This document shows positions 33,453 through 45,600 of a stretch of 64,000 nt of DNA, one piece after another; positions within the stretch are counted from its first letter, which is position 1; each line of letters opens with the position of its first letter. The notes beneath the pieces were generated by a model. It saw only the letters and a program-made list of their open reading frames with translations, was not told the origin of the DNA and made no database searches. A program made the position numbers and the translations under genes. The DNA comes from Globodera rostochiensis. Lineage: Eukaryota; Nematoda; Chromadorea; Rhabditida; Heteroderidae. The stretch covers positions 3,932,295 through 3,996,294 of the forward strand of contig JAEVLN010000002.1 in NCBI GenBank assembly GCA_018350325.1. The letters run 5' to 3'.

Positions 33453-34056
33453 CGGGGGGAAGTTTGGGCACCGGGAAGTTTGGGCACCAGGAAGTTTGGG
33501 CACCGGGAAGTTTGGGCACCGGGAAGTTTGGGCACCAGGAAGTTTGGGCACCGGGAAGTTTGGGCAACACAATACAGATTTTAAAAAATTATAATTAAAT
33601 TATAATGATACAATAAAGTCATATTAAAATTTTATTAAGATAAATTTTGATAATGTTTTCCGAGAATTTTCATTAAAATTTTCTTAAAACATTCGATCCG
33701 CTTTCTAAAGGTTGCACTTTTTTGTTGATCCACATCACATTGGATAAGATGTTCGTTTGGATGTTTATGGACAATCGCCTCCCGCCGGTTGTTGCCTTGT
33801 TTATAACATCTTTATGCACCAAAATAATAATCGCCGGGGGCATAGTGACAAATAGGTTGAATAACAAACAAAATAAGAAGGGTGATTCAACGCTCAACGC
33901 CGGGGGCAGGGGCTAAGCAGTAGCTACTATTTGCCACATTAACACGATCATTTTACATTAAAACTAATCACTTTATTATCATTATAATTTAATTATAATT
34001 TTTTAAAATCTGTATTGTGGTGCCCAAACTTCCCGGTGCCCAAACTTCATGTCGCC
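33453..34056. mobile_element. Element with array-bearing inverted ends and direct flanks
   Basis: The left end is a tandem array of ggcaccNggaagtttg (33456-33566) followed by aacacaatacagattttaaa and a palindromic attataattaaattataat tract. The right end (about 33985-34048) carries the same parts in reverse order and complement. The word ggcgtatcgg stands on both sides (33443-33452 and 34057-34066), consistent with a target duplication. The short open frame inside (33722-33916) is not recognised. Confidence 0.65.
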
Positions 34057-34208
34057 GGCGTATCGGAGTGCGCGATGCTTTTTTTTATTGTTGAAAAAGG
34101 TGAGCCAAACGAGAGAAAGTTAGAGAAAGAAAGGAAATTTGTTTAATTCTCTCGCACTCTCTATTGATTGGCGCACATCTCGTTTTTTGAGCCGCTGTGT
34201 AAACCAAA

Positions 34209-34959
34209 GTAGAGACCGGACTTGAGCTTCGAGCGAGACTCGAGACGAGATTCTCGAAAAAATCACGGATTTCAAAAAATTCGTGAAGCTATTTTAGTCG
34301 AGACGAGATGTCAAGACGAGATTCTCGAAAAATATCGGATCTCGAAAAATCTCGACCCGGAACAGTCGAGATTCGAGATTTTGATGAAAATATAATTTTT
34401 TTTTTCAAATTCTCAGAAACTCCACCAAATTTTGTAGGGGTAAGAAGGGAGCACTAGAAGCATGTCTGGAAAATTTGGTCACGAAATATAAGTGTTATTT
34501 TGAAAATCAAAAGAAAATTCAATGGCGAGGGCCTATAGTGTCTGACCATATGCTGTTTGCCGCGCTGGGCTTGACCTATTAGTGGGGTATCAAAGAGCCG
34601 GTGAGAAAATTGTTAGATTTTTTAAGAAATTTTTCAAAAAATAGTTTTTGAGATTATTCACTTTTGGGAGTGAGGAGGTTCGGCGGTGCCGATAGGCGCC
34701 GCCGGGGGAATTTTTTTACAAAAATTGGCAATCTTTGTTAAGAAAAGCATTGTTTTTATGAAAAATTTTTGGAGTCGAGATCGAGAATCTCGAGCTTTTT
34801 TCGAGCGAGACTCGAGACGAGATTCTCGAAAATCTCGGATCTCGAAAAATCTCGAAAATTCAGTTTTATTCGAGACGAGATGTCGAGACGAGATTTCTCG
34901 AGAATCTTGTCGAGATTTTTCGAGATTTCGAGACGAAATCTCGTCTCGATCGGTCTCTA
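34209..34959. mobile_element. CTCGAG-word TIR element, second copy of the family
   Basis: tagagaccgg at the left and its near complement (tcggtctcta) at the right end. Both arms are packed with gagacgagattctcgaaaaa words, and a ggcggtgccgataggcgccgccg hairpin (34681-34704) lies between. It is related to 14231-15089 but in a different arrangement. No clear target duplication. Confidence 0.65.
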
Positions 34960-35155
34960 CTATTATGTCCATATTTCACGTTTTTAGTCCCTAAAAATCC
35001 GGCCTCTAGTAATTTGTGGGCATCAAGTCTTTTAATTTGAAAGATTTGGCAAAACGTCATTCAACAAAATTTTCAATTGCGGAATCCGCACACCCAGCCG
35101 CACTCTAGTCAAAATAACGCGTACCCCGACCGGGGCAATAACTGAATTTAAACTT

Positions 35156-35255
35156 TTTGCGATTGGACAAGTCTCAAAAAAGTTATGGCCAGAAAACCAA
35201 AATGTTTAAAAATTCCAATTTGCCATAACTTTTTTGAGACTTGTCCAATCGCAAA
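35156..35255. repeat. Perfect 34-bp inverted repeat (hairpin)
   Basis: tttgcgattggacaagtctc followed by aaaaaagttatggc (35156-35189) is exactly complementary to 35222-35255, with a 32-base loop. It shares the aaagttatggc centre with the fold-back unit at 1-272. Confidence 0.85.
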
Positions 35256-35628
35256 GCCTTAGCTTGATAATAGCTTCATCACGACAAAAGAAAATCACTA
35301 AAAGCGGAAATCGGATATCGTCTGATGTGCTGTGACCATTTGTTTCATTATTGTTTTCTAGAAAATCTAATAAAATTCTTTTCGATTAAACATGAGTCAT
35401 TTTGACCGCTTTTTGCTTAATAGGGATTTACCCATTAGTGATTTTGTCATGCCACGAGCTAATGTGGCTTTGTTGCTAAAAGTGACTTTGTTTTAACTAA
35501 TTTGTACAATTCAATAGCATTTCTGTACCTGAACTTTTTTTTTTTTAATTTGGACACATTGAAAATGAATACATCGTTAAGTACGCATGTGGCAGAGAAT
35601 TACAAAAAATGGAATTGTTTAAAATTAA

Positions 35629-36956
35629 TTAACGCAATTTTGCCCAACGTCTGGATGCAGCACCATTGAGATTCACGTTGACAGATGGCATTTGTCTACT
35701 AGTGGCCGCCACACTGACAATGGGAACAACTGCTGCTGTTGCTCTCCCATTTCTTCCGCAAAAGGGCAGCACTTTTGCAATCAGCTGCACAAAGTTAACA
35801 CGCATTTCCTTGCAGATCAGCAGCAATAAAAGCTATAAAAATCAAATGTTTTTATTATTTATTTTATAAAAACTAATTATAATTATGTTTTCCCACCTCA
35901 TCCGAGACGTAATTTGCACGTAAAATGAGTTGAATTGGATAAAACAACACTTTGCCAAAGGGGTCGCAGCCCAAAAAGTCGCTGAACCATTTGGTGTTGG
36001 CGGCGGCAATGTATAAGACATAAAACACGGCCACAATTTGAATTGCGAAGCATGTGCAAGTGATGCGCGTGCTGTCTTTGTCCGACGTTGAGTTGCCTTG
36101 GGCACTATTCCACATTCGATTATATCCTTTAAACATTAATTGCTTTTCAGACTTTTATTCTTTCATTTTACTCTTAAGCCATGCCAATCGTAGAACAATT
36201 GTTGCGTAAAGTGAGGACGAAACAATGACATAATTCCAAGTGTAGGCGAAAAAATCTTAGAAATAAAATTATGATACATTTAAATATTTAAAAAGCTACA
36301 TGCGTAAAAGGGAGTCAAAGCGATGGCTAACAAATGCATAAACACACATTGCGCAAAAATGATTCTTAAATAAAATAATATTAATTAAAATATATTTAAT
36401 TGGAATTTGATTTGTATTCAAAAATTGTTTTAAAATTTACAAGTCATAATTAGGGCCCGTTTCTTTCTCTGGACAATGCAATTAGGACACTTATTACCTA
36501 ATTACTTTCTCACCTTCTTGTCATTTTTTGTGAATAATGGAAAGGGAAGAACAAAGCGTGGGCACGATTTGCAGCCAATGCAATGATGTGCAAGCGGATG
36601 CTGATCAAGCTGAACACGCTGCAATTTACGACTAAGACACGAAGGATGAAGTTGCGTAAACTGCTAGAGAAGAGATAGATCACCGGCGACTGGTCCAGTA
36701 TGCCGAAGAGAGTGCTGAGAAATCCGGGGATTATCTTATGAAAAATGCAATTAGATAAGTACAGAAATCCCCTCGGGGGTTAGTTACTCACTTTGCTGGC
36801 CAAAATGTATAAAGCGATGCGTTCGCGAGCCAACTTTAACACCGGAAATGCACAAATCAGAAGAAACAACTCGGAAAGAAGCAGAAAGGTAATCAATGTA
36901 ACGCTCTGAAGGTTCACGCCAGTCTCGGCATTTGGAATTGCGCTGCTGCAATTCAT
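35629..36956 (-). CDS. Seven-transmembrane chemoreceptor, nematode serpentine type
   Basis: Exons (minus): 36792-36956, 36514-36734, 36300-36364, 36172-36255, 35897-36126, 35629-35832; phases agree, 322 residues. The extracellular start MNCSSAIPNAETG is followed by seven hydrophobic spans, including VTLITFLLLSELFLLICAF, NFILRVLVVNCSVFSLI, CVFMHLLAIALTPFYA, YVIVSSSLYATIVL, ITCTCFAIQIVAVFYVLYI and VLFYPIQLILRANYV. The intracellular tail is basic (EMRVNF..., ending SRRWAKLR). The SxSxRxxIIALAANR region at the end of TM3 resembles the Sra/Str-type receptors of worms; the exact subfamily is not clear. Intron 4 is only 45 bases (36127-36171) and contains a TAA that would look like a nonsense codon if read through. 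Likely role is chemosensation. Confidence 0.8.
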
Positions 36957-38333
36957 TGTTCCAAAAAATTGGTTTTAAAACACTCTAAAGAGGAAATTTA
37001 AAAATTTCATTGCATTAAACGATAAATGTAAACAATTCAGCAATTTGCTATAAATAGGTTGTATTTATTTATGTATAATAAAGGAGGTAAAAATTTGAAT
37101 TGGTATTTTACCCCCCTCCGTCCTGTTAGAGTAAAAGATACATCGTTTGAAGGGTAAAGATAATTATTATTTTAATAATTAATAATGAATGATCACATTA
37201 AAAAATCAAATTCATGTTTAATGAATTAAAGCTTAAAATACTATGACTGACATTCAACCTTCAGAATCCTTTAATATTTAATTGTTAATTGCAGCTGCTG
37301 ACTGTTTCCGCTTTTCTTAGACAAGAAGAAGCACTATTAGCTAGCAGAAAATTATGCTAGACAGATGTTATTTGGAGTACGTTAAATGATACAAAATGAT
37401 TATTCGAATTGAGAAAGTGTTCTTTGCTCGTTGCTCTGGCCAGAATGATGTGGAAAAAAGTCGCAATAATTATATTTTTTAGATTTTAAATTTGTTTAAA
37501 CGAATATAACTAAAATTCGCATCGCAATTATTGCTTATAATTAGAACGTATATGCACAATGCATATTAATGCATTTATTCGATGAAATTAGCTCAAAAGG
37601 TGTGTTTTCATGTTGGTCCTTTTCTTTTTTGACCATTTTTAAAATGAATCTTTGGCACTTTTTTGACTAAATATTTTTAGAAATTGGAAAACTAATTTTG
37701 CTATTTTGAGGATTTCAAAGCATATTTTGGCAAAAAAAAAGTTAATAATGCATTGGCGGTTTTTTGTTGCATAAAAATTCAATTCTTAATATATAATTAT
37801 AAAAAAAGGGAGAGGAGGAAACTGAGAGATTTCGGCGCTAGATCAAAATGCCAACCAACCTAAAAGAGTCAAAAGTGCCTGGGTTGGCATTTTGATCGGT
37901 TGGCATTTCGTCATGACACGGGAGATTATTTGGTCAAAAACGCTTTTATTTTCCACTCATTTGTCAGACATATCACTCGTCAAAATTTATGCAACAACGA
38001 ACAAAGAGAGCGTTTACGCAATGAGACAAAAACCAAATTTTAAAGCGAGTAATTAAAATTTGCTACGTAATGCAAAACTGTTAAGAGACATTTACAAAAT
38101 CATCCGTCCGTAACGATCTGACGACATAAAAAAGCAAAGAACATTAATTCTCTACGGTCACCGGTTAGTTGTCCTTTGTTCTTTAAAAACACTATCATTT
38201 GTTGAAATCAGAAAAAGAAATTGTTAAATACATTCATTATGAGACTAATATATTTAAGAAAACCCTTTATTAATTTTATTTCTTATAATTCGAAATTTAA
38301 AAAAACAATAATGAATGCGGCGGGAATTTAAAG
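36957..38333. other. Intergenic region
   Basis: AT-rich, with no supported gene and no clear repeat array. An imperfect inverted word pair, gatcaaaatgccaaccaacc and ggttggcattttgatcggtt (about 37842-37905), is the only structure noted. Confidence 0.5.
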
Positions 38334-38640
38334 TAGAGTAGGCCGGGATCGGGATCCCGGTCGGGATCGGGCGGGATTATCCCGGGTTTTTGGAATCCCG
38401 ATCCCGGTCCCGGTTTTTGAAAAGTCGTAATCCCGATCCCGGTCCCGGTTTTTGAAAAGTCGTAATCCCGATCCCGGTTTTAAAAAAAGCGAAATCCCGA
38501 TCCCGGTAGGGTCGGGATTATCGGGATAAAAATGCACCCATCCCGACTAATCCCGATCCCGGTTTTTGAAACCGGTCCCGGTTCGAGATGCTGATCCCGA
38601 TCCCGGTTTTTACCAAAAATCCCGATCCCGGCCTACTCTA
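38334..38640. mobile_element. 307-bp TIR element filled with GGGATCCC words
   Basis: tagagtaggccgggatcggg (38334 onward) is an exact inverted copy of the right end (38620-38640). Flanks atttaaag and atttaaaa match at 7 of 8 positions. The interior is a degenerate tandem of taatcccgatcccggttttt and its complement. The intron array at 46312-46640 is made of a related word and ends in the same ctctactctaat. Confidence 0.8.
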
Positions 38641-39001
38641 ATTTAAAAAATAAATCTGTGCATCAGATGCAGCAGTTTGTGCATTTAGTGGCATTCAATG
38701 CGTAATTTATTGAGAATTCTGCTTAGAAATTCAACATTTGCGCCGAGAAAAAAAAAATCTAACTCAAAATTAAAAAATGCAAAAATTATTGGGATTATTC
38801 CGATTCAAGCTGGAATTGTTGCGAAAAAAACGGTTAAAATTAAAAGTCATTACATAACATATACATAACCTCCTTTGTTCACCTTAAACAATTGCGGAAT
38901 TGTTGAATCAATTTTGAGAATGGCGCAATAATAGATCAGAATGGCACTTTTATTTGCACATTTTTATATTTTTCAATATTCAATTAGCTAAATGTGAACA
39001 G

Positions 39002-39082
39002 ACGCAAATTGATGAGCATGGCCAACCAGGCTTTCCGGATGTGGATTTAAGACAAGTTGAAAATGATTTCATTGATTTTTAA
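39002..39082 (+). other. Possible terminal exon, gene not identified
   Basis: After an acceptor-like gtgaacag an open frame of 26 codons reads TQIDEHGQPGFPDVDLRQVE and ends at TAA. The composition looks coding, unlike its AT-rich surroundings, but I found no upstream exon. Confidence 0.25.
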
Positions 39083-39473
39083 GAGTCCAATTTATTTTAG
39101 GCATAACTTTTGCTAATACTTGAGCGTGCCCCCCCCCCCCCCGCGGCCACGTTTGTTTCTGGGGGGCTTTCCGGGGGGTGTAAAATCCGACTCAATTTTT
39201 ACACGCTTCGCGACCGCGGGATTTTTTTTGTTTGGACCACGGCCAGCCTTGGTTGGGGGCCCAGGGTTTGACACGAATTCGAACTTTCCCTCCGTTAGCC
39301 CGTGTCTGATTCCCTTACATTTCCTCCTCCACATTGTCAGCAGAAGTAAGTGATCGACTTAATTATGTATTAAGCATTAAGTGATTTTTTGTTCGAAAAA
39401 AGTGCTCATCTTAATACATTTATTCTATTCTGAATTTATAGTCCAAATGAATTTAAATGTATCGTAATTTTGT

Positions 39474-40639
39474 CTAATTGTTTATTTTGTTTTTGTCTTT
39501 TAATGCCTTTTGTTTGATGCCGCCCGTTCCATTGGAGGGTTTTGGCGCCAATCCCAAAATGACGTTGTAATGGTTGTTTTTGACAAATTGCAGGAACAAT
39601 GTTGGCCTCCCTTTTTTCTGATTCCATGCCTAATTCGAGATTTGATTATTAATTCGAGTGCATTTAAATGACATGGATACCGTAGTCTGATCAACAGTAT
39701 CCGGTGAATAGCAAATCCAATCGTTTTTGATAATGTGCGGGTAGAATAGCATGACGTTGACATTGAACGCTTTGGCGGCAGCCACAATGTCCACAAGTCC
39801 GCCCCATCGAGTGATACCTGTCCAAAGTAACATTTTTATGCCTGGATAATGAACTTAATGCGAACAATTTTACCTGAAATTTTCAGATATTCCACATATT
39901 GTTTAATGCATTGGAAGTTGGGATAGTCTCCCGACTGATCGATCAGTAACATTTCGCGGATCCATCGCTCATTCTCCGGTAAGGCGTTCTCTCGTCCAAT
40001 GTATTTGGCGTAATAATTGGCGATGTGTTGGCGCACTTCTTTGTGCAGTTCTTCAGTGCCGAGCAATGCGTAGGCAATTGACCTGAGGGGGTTTGGGAAG
40101 TTGGCACACATTTTATTGGCCAGCTTCCATTTCATAATTAATTGAAAATGGGTTAATGTGTTTGGACATTTGAAGTTGAAAACGTACCTGAACAGACAGT
40201 CCCCGTTCCCTTGGTTCTCCTTAACCTTACTCGGATTCGCTATGGTTTTGTCCGGATCGAACAATTTGAATTCCTCCTTTCGCTCAAAAATGTTCTCCAA
40301 TTGGTATTTATTTGGCTTTCCTAAAATGTGCAAAAAGTTTTTTTACAAATTAGATTAATCAAAATTTGTGTTTCCAATTTTATAAATGGCACTTTTACGC
40401 CATTTTACCCGCTAAGAGAATGTTTAGGTAATCTTTCTGCTCTTCTGCGCTGAGCGGATTGAACTTATAGCGCAAATCAGCAGGCCGTCCGCCGTTGGAA
40501 TTGTTGTTAAGAATATTGGAAATACGCGGCGGGTCGCTAAAATTGTTTAAAAATTTGGAAAGAATTAAAACTAAATTAAAAAATAAAATTTAGTTACTAA
40601 CTTTTGCCGTTGTTTTTCAATCGATTTATCTTTTTTCAT
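39474..40639 (-). CDS. OTU-domain cysteine protease (probable deubiquitinase)
   Basis: Exons (minus): 40602-40639, 40409-40536, 40188-40320, 39874-40082, 39681-39817, 39474-39629; in phase, 266 residues. The OTU signature is complete. QGNGDCLFRSIAYALLGTEE gives the catalytic Asp-x2-Cys (about residue 97), followed by HKEVRQHI and YVEYLKISGITRWGGLVDI. KNNHYNVIL supplies the catalytic His near the C terminus. The last intron (51 bases) must be removed to expose the His; reading through it meets a stop. The N-terminal about 60 residues are polar and the protein has no signal peptide. The ATG follows tttag|g, a good splice-leader acceptor, 94 bases after the stop of the secreted-protein gene upstream on the same strand. 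Confidence 0.92.
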
Positions 40640-40732
40640 CCTAAATTTATGCGTTTGTATAAATTTAGGTATATTATTATTTTAACACCTTTCTAAGCTT
40701 GTTGAAATTGGAGACATCGATGGACTAAAATA

Positions 40733-41937
40733 TTAAATATTAAAACATAATACGCAAATTAATTTATTAATGCAATAATAAATAAACAGCAAATTTTGCC
40801 TTTGTGGTTGACTTCGATTTGACCTCGATTTTTTCAATCTTAAAATTGCTTAAATTTAAATAATAGCAAAAATATAAATGGCTAAAATCACTTTACTTTT
40901 CTGTTTTTTGTTCTTTTTGAATATTTTGCTCTTTGTTTAACCTAAAATTAATTAATTTAAATGTTCATTTAAATATAAATTTTCCAAATTTAGTCTGCGC
41001 TCACTTTTCTGTCTTTTTCGTTTTCGATGACGCGGCGACATTTTGCCTAAAGATTTGTTTTGTAATAAAATCATTTCTATTCAAACCCATAAAAATCAGC
41101 TATTTCCAAATTGTTTCCAGCATAAATATTTGCACTAAAAGTTCAATTTTATGAATTAACAAGGTTAATAATTTTAAATATAGTTTTTAGTCATTATTAA
41201 AATATAATTAATCAAAATATTAAAAAATATTAATAATTCAAATTTGTCAACTTTTCTGATTGCGTTTGGCCGTCTTTGCCCATAATACTCGTGCTAAAAG
41301 TTAACCCACTGTTTGTTTAAACCCCCAAAAAAAATATGTTAAAATTAACTTTATTTTATTGAAATAAATTACCTAAAATTATTCCTATATTTTTTTTACC
41401 AAATTTCGTCCACGAGCCAATTTAAGCCATTTAATACGGTATTCAAACTTTGCCTTAAAGGTATAAATGACAGTAATACGGTATTATTATACGGTATTAT
41501 ACGGGGAATATTATTGTATTATTATTATTGTTGTTTACCTTCCACCCAAAGTTGTGGCGGGAGTTGTGCTTTCGATAGGCCTAATAATATTCGTTCTAAG
41601 ATTAAAATAATAAATACAAAAAATATTACAAATATTTTTATCGATTTTAAATGTTATTAATTTAATAAATAAACAAAATAAAATGCGCGAACGAAAACCT
41701 TTGGCTGACGCTTTTGCTTAAAGGGGCCGCAACGGGCGACCGCCCGCCGTTATTAACATTTTGAACTGTAATATTTGCGGCGGTCCGTCGGAGTCCGCCG
41801 GTTTCGGCATTTTTAAGCTGCAATTCCTTCGGTATGCCGCCGCCGCCGTCTTTTTTCCCAGCGCAATTTACGAATAAAATTATTATTTTTATTATTATTA
41901 AAATTAATAATATTTGCATCGATCTTTTGTAGTTCAT
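40733..41937 (-). CDS. Lysine-rich secreted protein, all-phase-2 exons; effector-like
   Basis: Exons (minus): 41699-41937, 41539-41595, 41400-41453, 41252-41293, 41005-41046, 40897-40941, 40733-40838; in phase, 194 residues. Signal peptide MNYKRSMQILLILIIIKIII then LFVNCA. The mature part is Gly/Asn/Gln-rich, then increasingly Lys/Gln-rich (SSKTKKTEK, NIQKEQKTEK, LKKSRSNRSQPQRQ). Every internal exon is 42-57 bases, begins by completing a codon and ends in phase 2. Three consecutive exons end in the same codons, GAA AA. This points to growth by exon duplication. No known domain. A secreted, disordered, basic protein with symmetric mini-exons fits many plant-nematode effectors, but that is inference. 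The last exon might be spliced further; the stop at 40733 is the one seen. Confidence 0.68.
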
Positions 41938-42694
41938 ATTCAATGTTAAAATGTTCTAAAAAAGGTATTATGTACAACAAATGATCTAAATAGCCTTTTT
42001 AAAAAGATAAATAAAATAAATATATTTTTAGATTTGACAAAAAAAGAGTTGCTATTATTTATCGAACTTTGCGCAACTACTCAAAACCCACAAAAAAAGG
42101 GTCTAAAGGATTTTAGGTTTGATATTTTGAAGACTTTTCCTAAAAATGGAGGATGGCTAAATTAAATCGATGACTATTGGAGGAAATTATTTGAAGGAAA
42201 GAAATGACTAACAAACAAGCTAAAAATATGATTTAAATATGCAAAAAAAAATGCTAAAAATCGTCGAATTCGAATTTTAATAATTGTGTTTTGAAGAAAA
42301 TTGCCACAAAATTAATTCTTTGATTTATTTGGGGCATTCTTCTGTAATTGGTTGTTGGGACGGACATCCAATGAATGAATTGCATCATTTTATTAAATGA
42401 ATGATTTATTTGCGCTTCAAATATTATTCTGAAAGAAATTGAGGTGCTTGCTTTTTCATATGAATAAAAATAATGTTTTTACAAATAAGTGAATAATTCT
42501 GATGACATTGCCCGGAAATGGCATAAAAATGCCAAAATATATCTCCCCCATCAGCAGACAGTCAGTCGCCAAAAGAGCGTATAAATAAGCAAAATAATTA
42601 AATTATTTCAAGTTTTTTGAAATTTTGAAATTAAATTTTAATCAAATATATATAACATTAAATCCAATTTAAGTAGAATTGAATTATTGTCAAA
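41938..42694. other. Intergenic region between divergent genes
   Basis: A 757-base AT-rich spacer between the minus-strand secreted gene and the plus-strand aminoacylase gene, presumably holding both promoters. No specific motif can be assigned. Confidence 0.45.
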
Positions 42695-45600
42695 ATGCGT
42701 CTTTTAATTTTCTTTTACACCTTTTGCACCGTTTCCGTCATGAAAATCGTTTTTTCCACCGGTGCGGGCGGCCATAAAAATTCTTTGGTCTTTCCAAGCG
42801 GCAAAACCTTTTTAGGTAATTTGATTTTAAAAGTTTTTTTATTCGTTTCTGTGCTCAAAAAAGAGAGAGTTATTTTAAATTAAAAAGAAAAACATTTTTT
42901 ATTGTTTTTCTAACATTTATTCACATAATTAGTGCCTTCGACTTCCGGTGGTCGGCAAGTAAAATCGTTGGAAGAAATGCCGTGGAAAAACAAAGTAACC
43001 GTTGCTTTAAATGATGCGACCAAACGCTCAAAAAGCCTTCAGAAAGTTCGTATGACCAAAAATGGTAATTTTAATTGTATTTTAATGCAATTAAAAGGAT
43101 TATTTAAAATAATGAATTAAAAAATATTTTAAAGATATTATTGGCATTGCGCCCAAACGCAACAACGATAATAAACAAAACGTGCAAAAGATCACTCCAA
43201 ACGCAGTCGAATTGAAAGAACGAAACATTTTTTGGAATGCAATTGGAAGTTGGAAGGGTAAGAAAAAAGAAGCTGAAGTGAAAAAGGAAAAAGAGGTCCA
43301 AAATTAGAAATTTTAAACGTTTTTTTTTTGCGAATTTTTAGGCTGACAAAGAACCGTTGGCTGTCACGAGGTTTCGACAATATTTGCGAATAAACACAGA
43401 ACAGCCGCGCCCCGATTATCGTAAATTTTTTCATTTTACGGCACAAAAAATTGGGATTTATTTAATTAAACCAAATAATTTAAAAAAACGCAAAAATGAT
43501 ATTCAAAAGTGAATTATTTCTTAATTTTAAAAGTTTCTTGTCGTGTCTGGTCAGTGCAACTTAATTAATGTCCATTAATAATTCAATTTTTAGAGAAGAA
43601 TCGCGACTTTCTGTTTGATTATGCGGCTGAACTCGGTCTTCAGGCGTGGGAATACGAGGCAATTTGTCAAAAATTGATTAGCACAAATTTTATTTTTAAA
43701 ATTATTAAATAAATAAATTTTATTCGTTTAATTCTTTCAGTGTGTGCCCGGCAAATTGTTTGTGGGAATAACTATTGACGGCACCGACCCAAATTTGCCC
43801 GCTCTTTTACTGTACAGTCATTCCGACGTCGTCCCGACAGTACCGGTAAAATTCTGTTGAATTTTGTAAATTTCGTTGCGCCTTCAACATTATTTTGCAG
43901 AGCAAATGGATTCACCCGCCGTACGACGCGTTCAAAGACGCGGAGGGCAATATTTATGCACGGGGAGCCCAGGTCTTTCGTGGAATCGAGATTCTCGATC
44001 GTCCTCAAGTCCGGTCTTTTGTGAAATCGAGATTCTTGATCGGCCTCAAGTCCGGATCTTTTGTGAAATCAAGATTCTTGATCGGCCTCAAGTCCGGTCT
44101 TTTGTGAAATCGAGATTCTTGATCGGCCTCAAGGCCGGCTTTGTGTGGAATCGAGATTCTTGATCGGCCTTCGAGACAGTCCGGTCTTTTGGATCGCGAT
44201 CTGAAATCTCGTGTCCTCAAGTCGATCGTTTGTGGAATCGCTCGATCAAAATCTATCGTCCTCAAGGTCGGTCTTTTGTGGGAATCGATCGAACAAAATC
44301 TCGATCGGCCTCGTCCGGTCTTTTGTGGAATCGATCGATCGTAATCTCGATTGCCTCAAGTCCGGTCTTTTGGAATTCGATCGAAATCTCGATCGTCCTC
44401 AAGTCCGGTCTTTTGTGAAATCGAGATTCTTGATCGGCCTCAAGTCCGGTCTTTTGTGAAATCAAGATTCTTGATCGGCCTCAAGTCCGGACTTTTGTGA
44501 AATCAAGATTCTTGATCGGCCTCAAGTCCGGTATTTTGTGGAATCGAGATTCTTGATCGGCCTCAAGTCCGGTCTTTTGTGGAATTGATCGATCGAAATC
44601 TCGATTGGCCTCAAGTCCGGTCTTTGGTGGAATCGATCGATCGAGATTCTTGATCGGCCTCAAGTCCGGTCTTTTGTGAAATCGAGAATCTTGATCGGCC
44701 TCAAGTCCGGTCTTTTGTGGAATCGAGATTCTTGATCGGCCTCAAGTCCGGTCTTTTGTGGAATTGATCGATCGAAATCTCGATTGGCCTCAAGTCCGGT
44801 CTTTGGTGGAATCGATCGATCGAGATTCTTGATCGGCCTCAAGTCCGGTCTTTTGTGAAATCGAGATTCTTGATCGGCCTCAAGTCCGGACTTTTGTGAA
44901 ATCAAGATTCTTGATCGGCCTCAAGTCCGGTCTTTTGTGGAATCGAGATTCTTGATCGGCCTCAAGTCCGGTCTTTTGTGAAATCGAGATTCTTGATCGG
45001 CCTCAAGTCCGGTCTTTTGTGGAATCGAGATTCTTGATCGGCCTCAAGTCCGGTCTTTTGTGGAATCGATCGATCGAAATCTCGATTGGCCTCAAGTCCG
45101 ATCTTTTGTGGAATCGATCGATCAAAATCTCGATCGTCCTCAAGTCCGGTCTTTTGTGGAATCGATCGAACAAAATCTCGATCGTCCTCAAGTCCGGTCT
45201 TTTGTGGAATCGATCGATCGAAATCTCGATTGGCCTCAAGTCCGGTCTTTTGTGGAATCGATCGATCAAAATCTCGATCGTCCTCAAGTCCGGTCTTTTG
45301 TGGAATCGAGATTCTTGATCGGCCTCAAGTCCGGTCTTTTGTGGAATCGAGATTCTTGATCGGCCTCAAGTCCGGTCTTTTGTGGAATCGAGATTCTTGA
45401 TCGGCCTCAAGTCCGGTCTTTTGTGGAATCGATCGATCGAGATTCTTGATCGGCCTCAAGTCCGGTCTTTTGTGGATTCATTCACTTTTTGTTACATTCC
45501 GCCGTTTGTTCCAAAAGTTAATTTTTGCACATTTGGCTCCGAATTTCTCTAAATGGAAAATAATAGCTGGCATTTAATTTAAGGATATGAAATGCGTTGG

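Noticed and set aside
33455..33566. Evenly spaced repeats resembling a CRISPR array
   Set aside because: Repeats are back to back with no unique spacers, and the host is a eukaryote. Same reasoning for 12574-12790 and 46312-46640.
36127..36171. Apparent nonsense codon (TAA) in the chemoreceptor
   Set aside because: It lies in a 45-base intron with gtaaaa and ttaaag ends; removal restores frame and sense.
39630..39680. Apparent premature stop in the OTU protease before the catalytic His
   Set aside because: A 51-base intron (gtatcc..attag) removes it and exposes the NHYN motif in phase.
44005..45400. Several 60- to 104-codon open frames on both strands
   Set aside because: They follow the 41- and 47-bp units of the intron minisatellite, repeat the same residues, and lie inside the intron of an intact aminoacylase gene.
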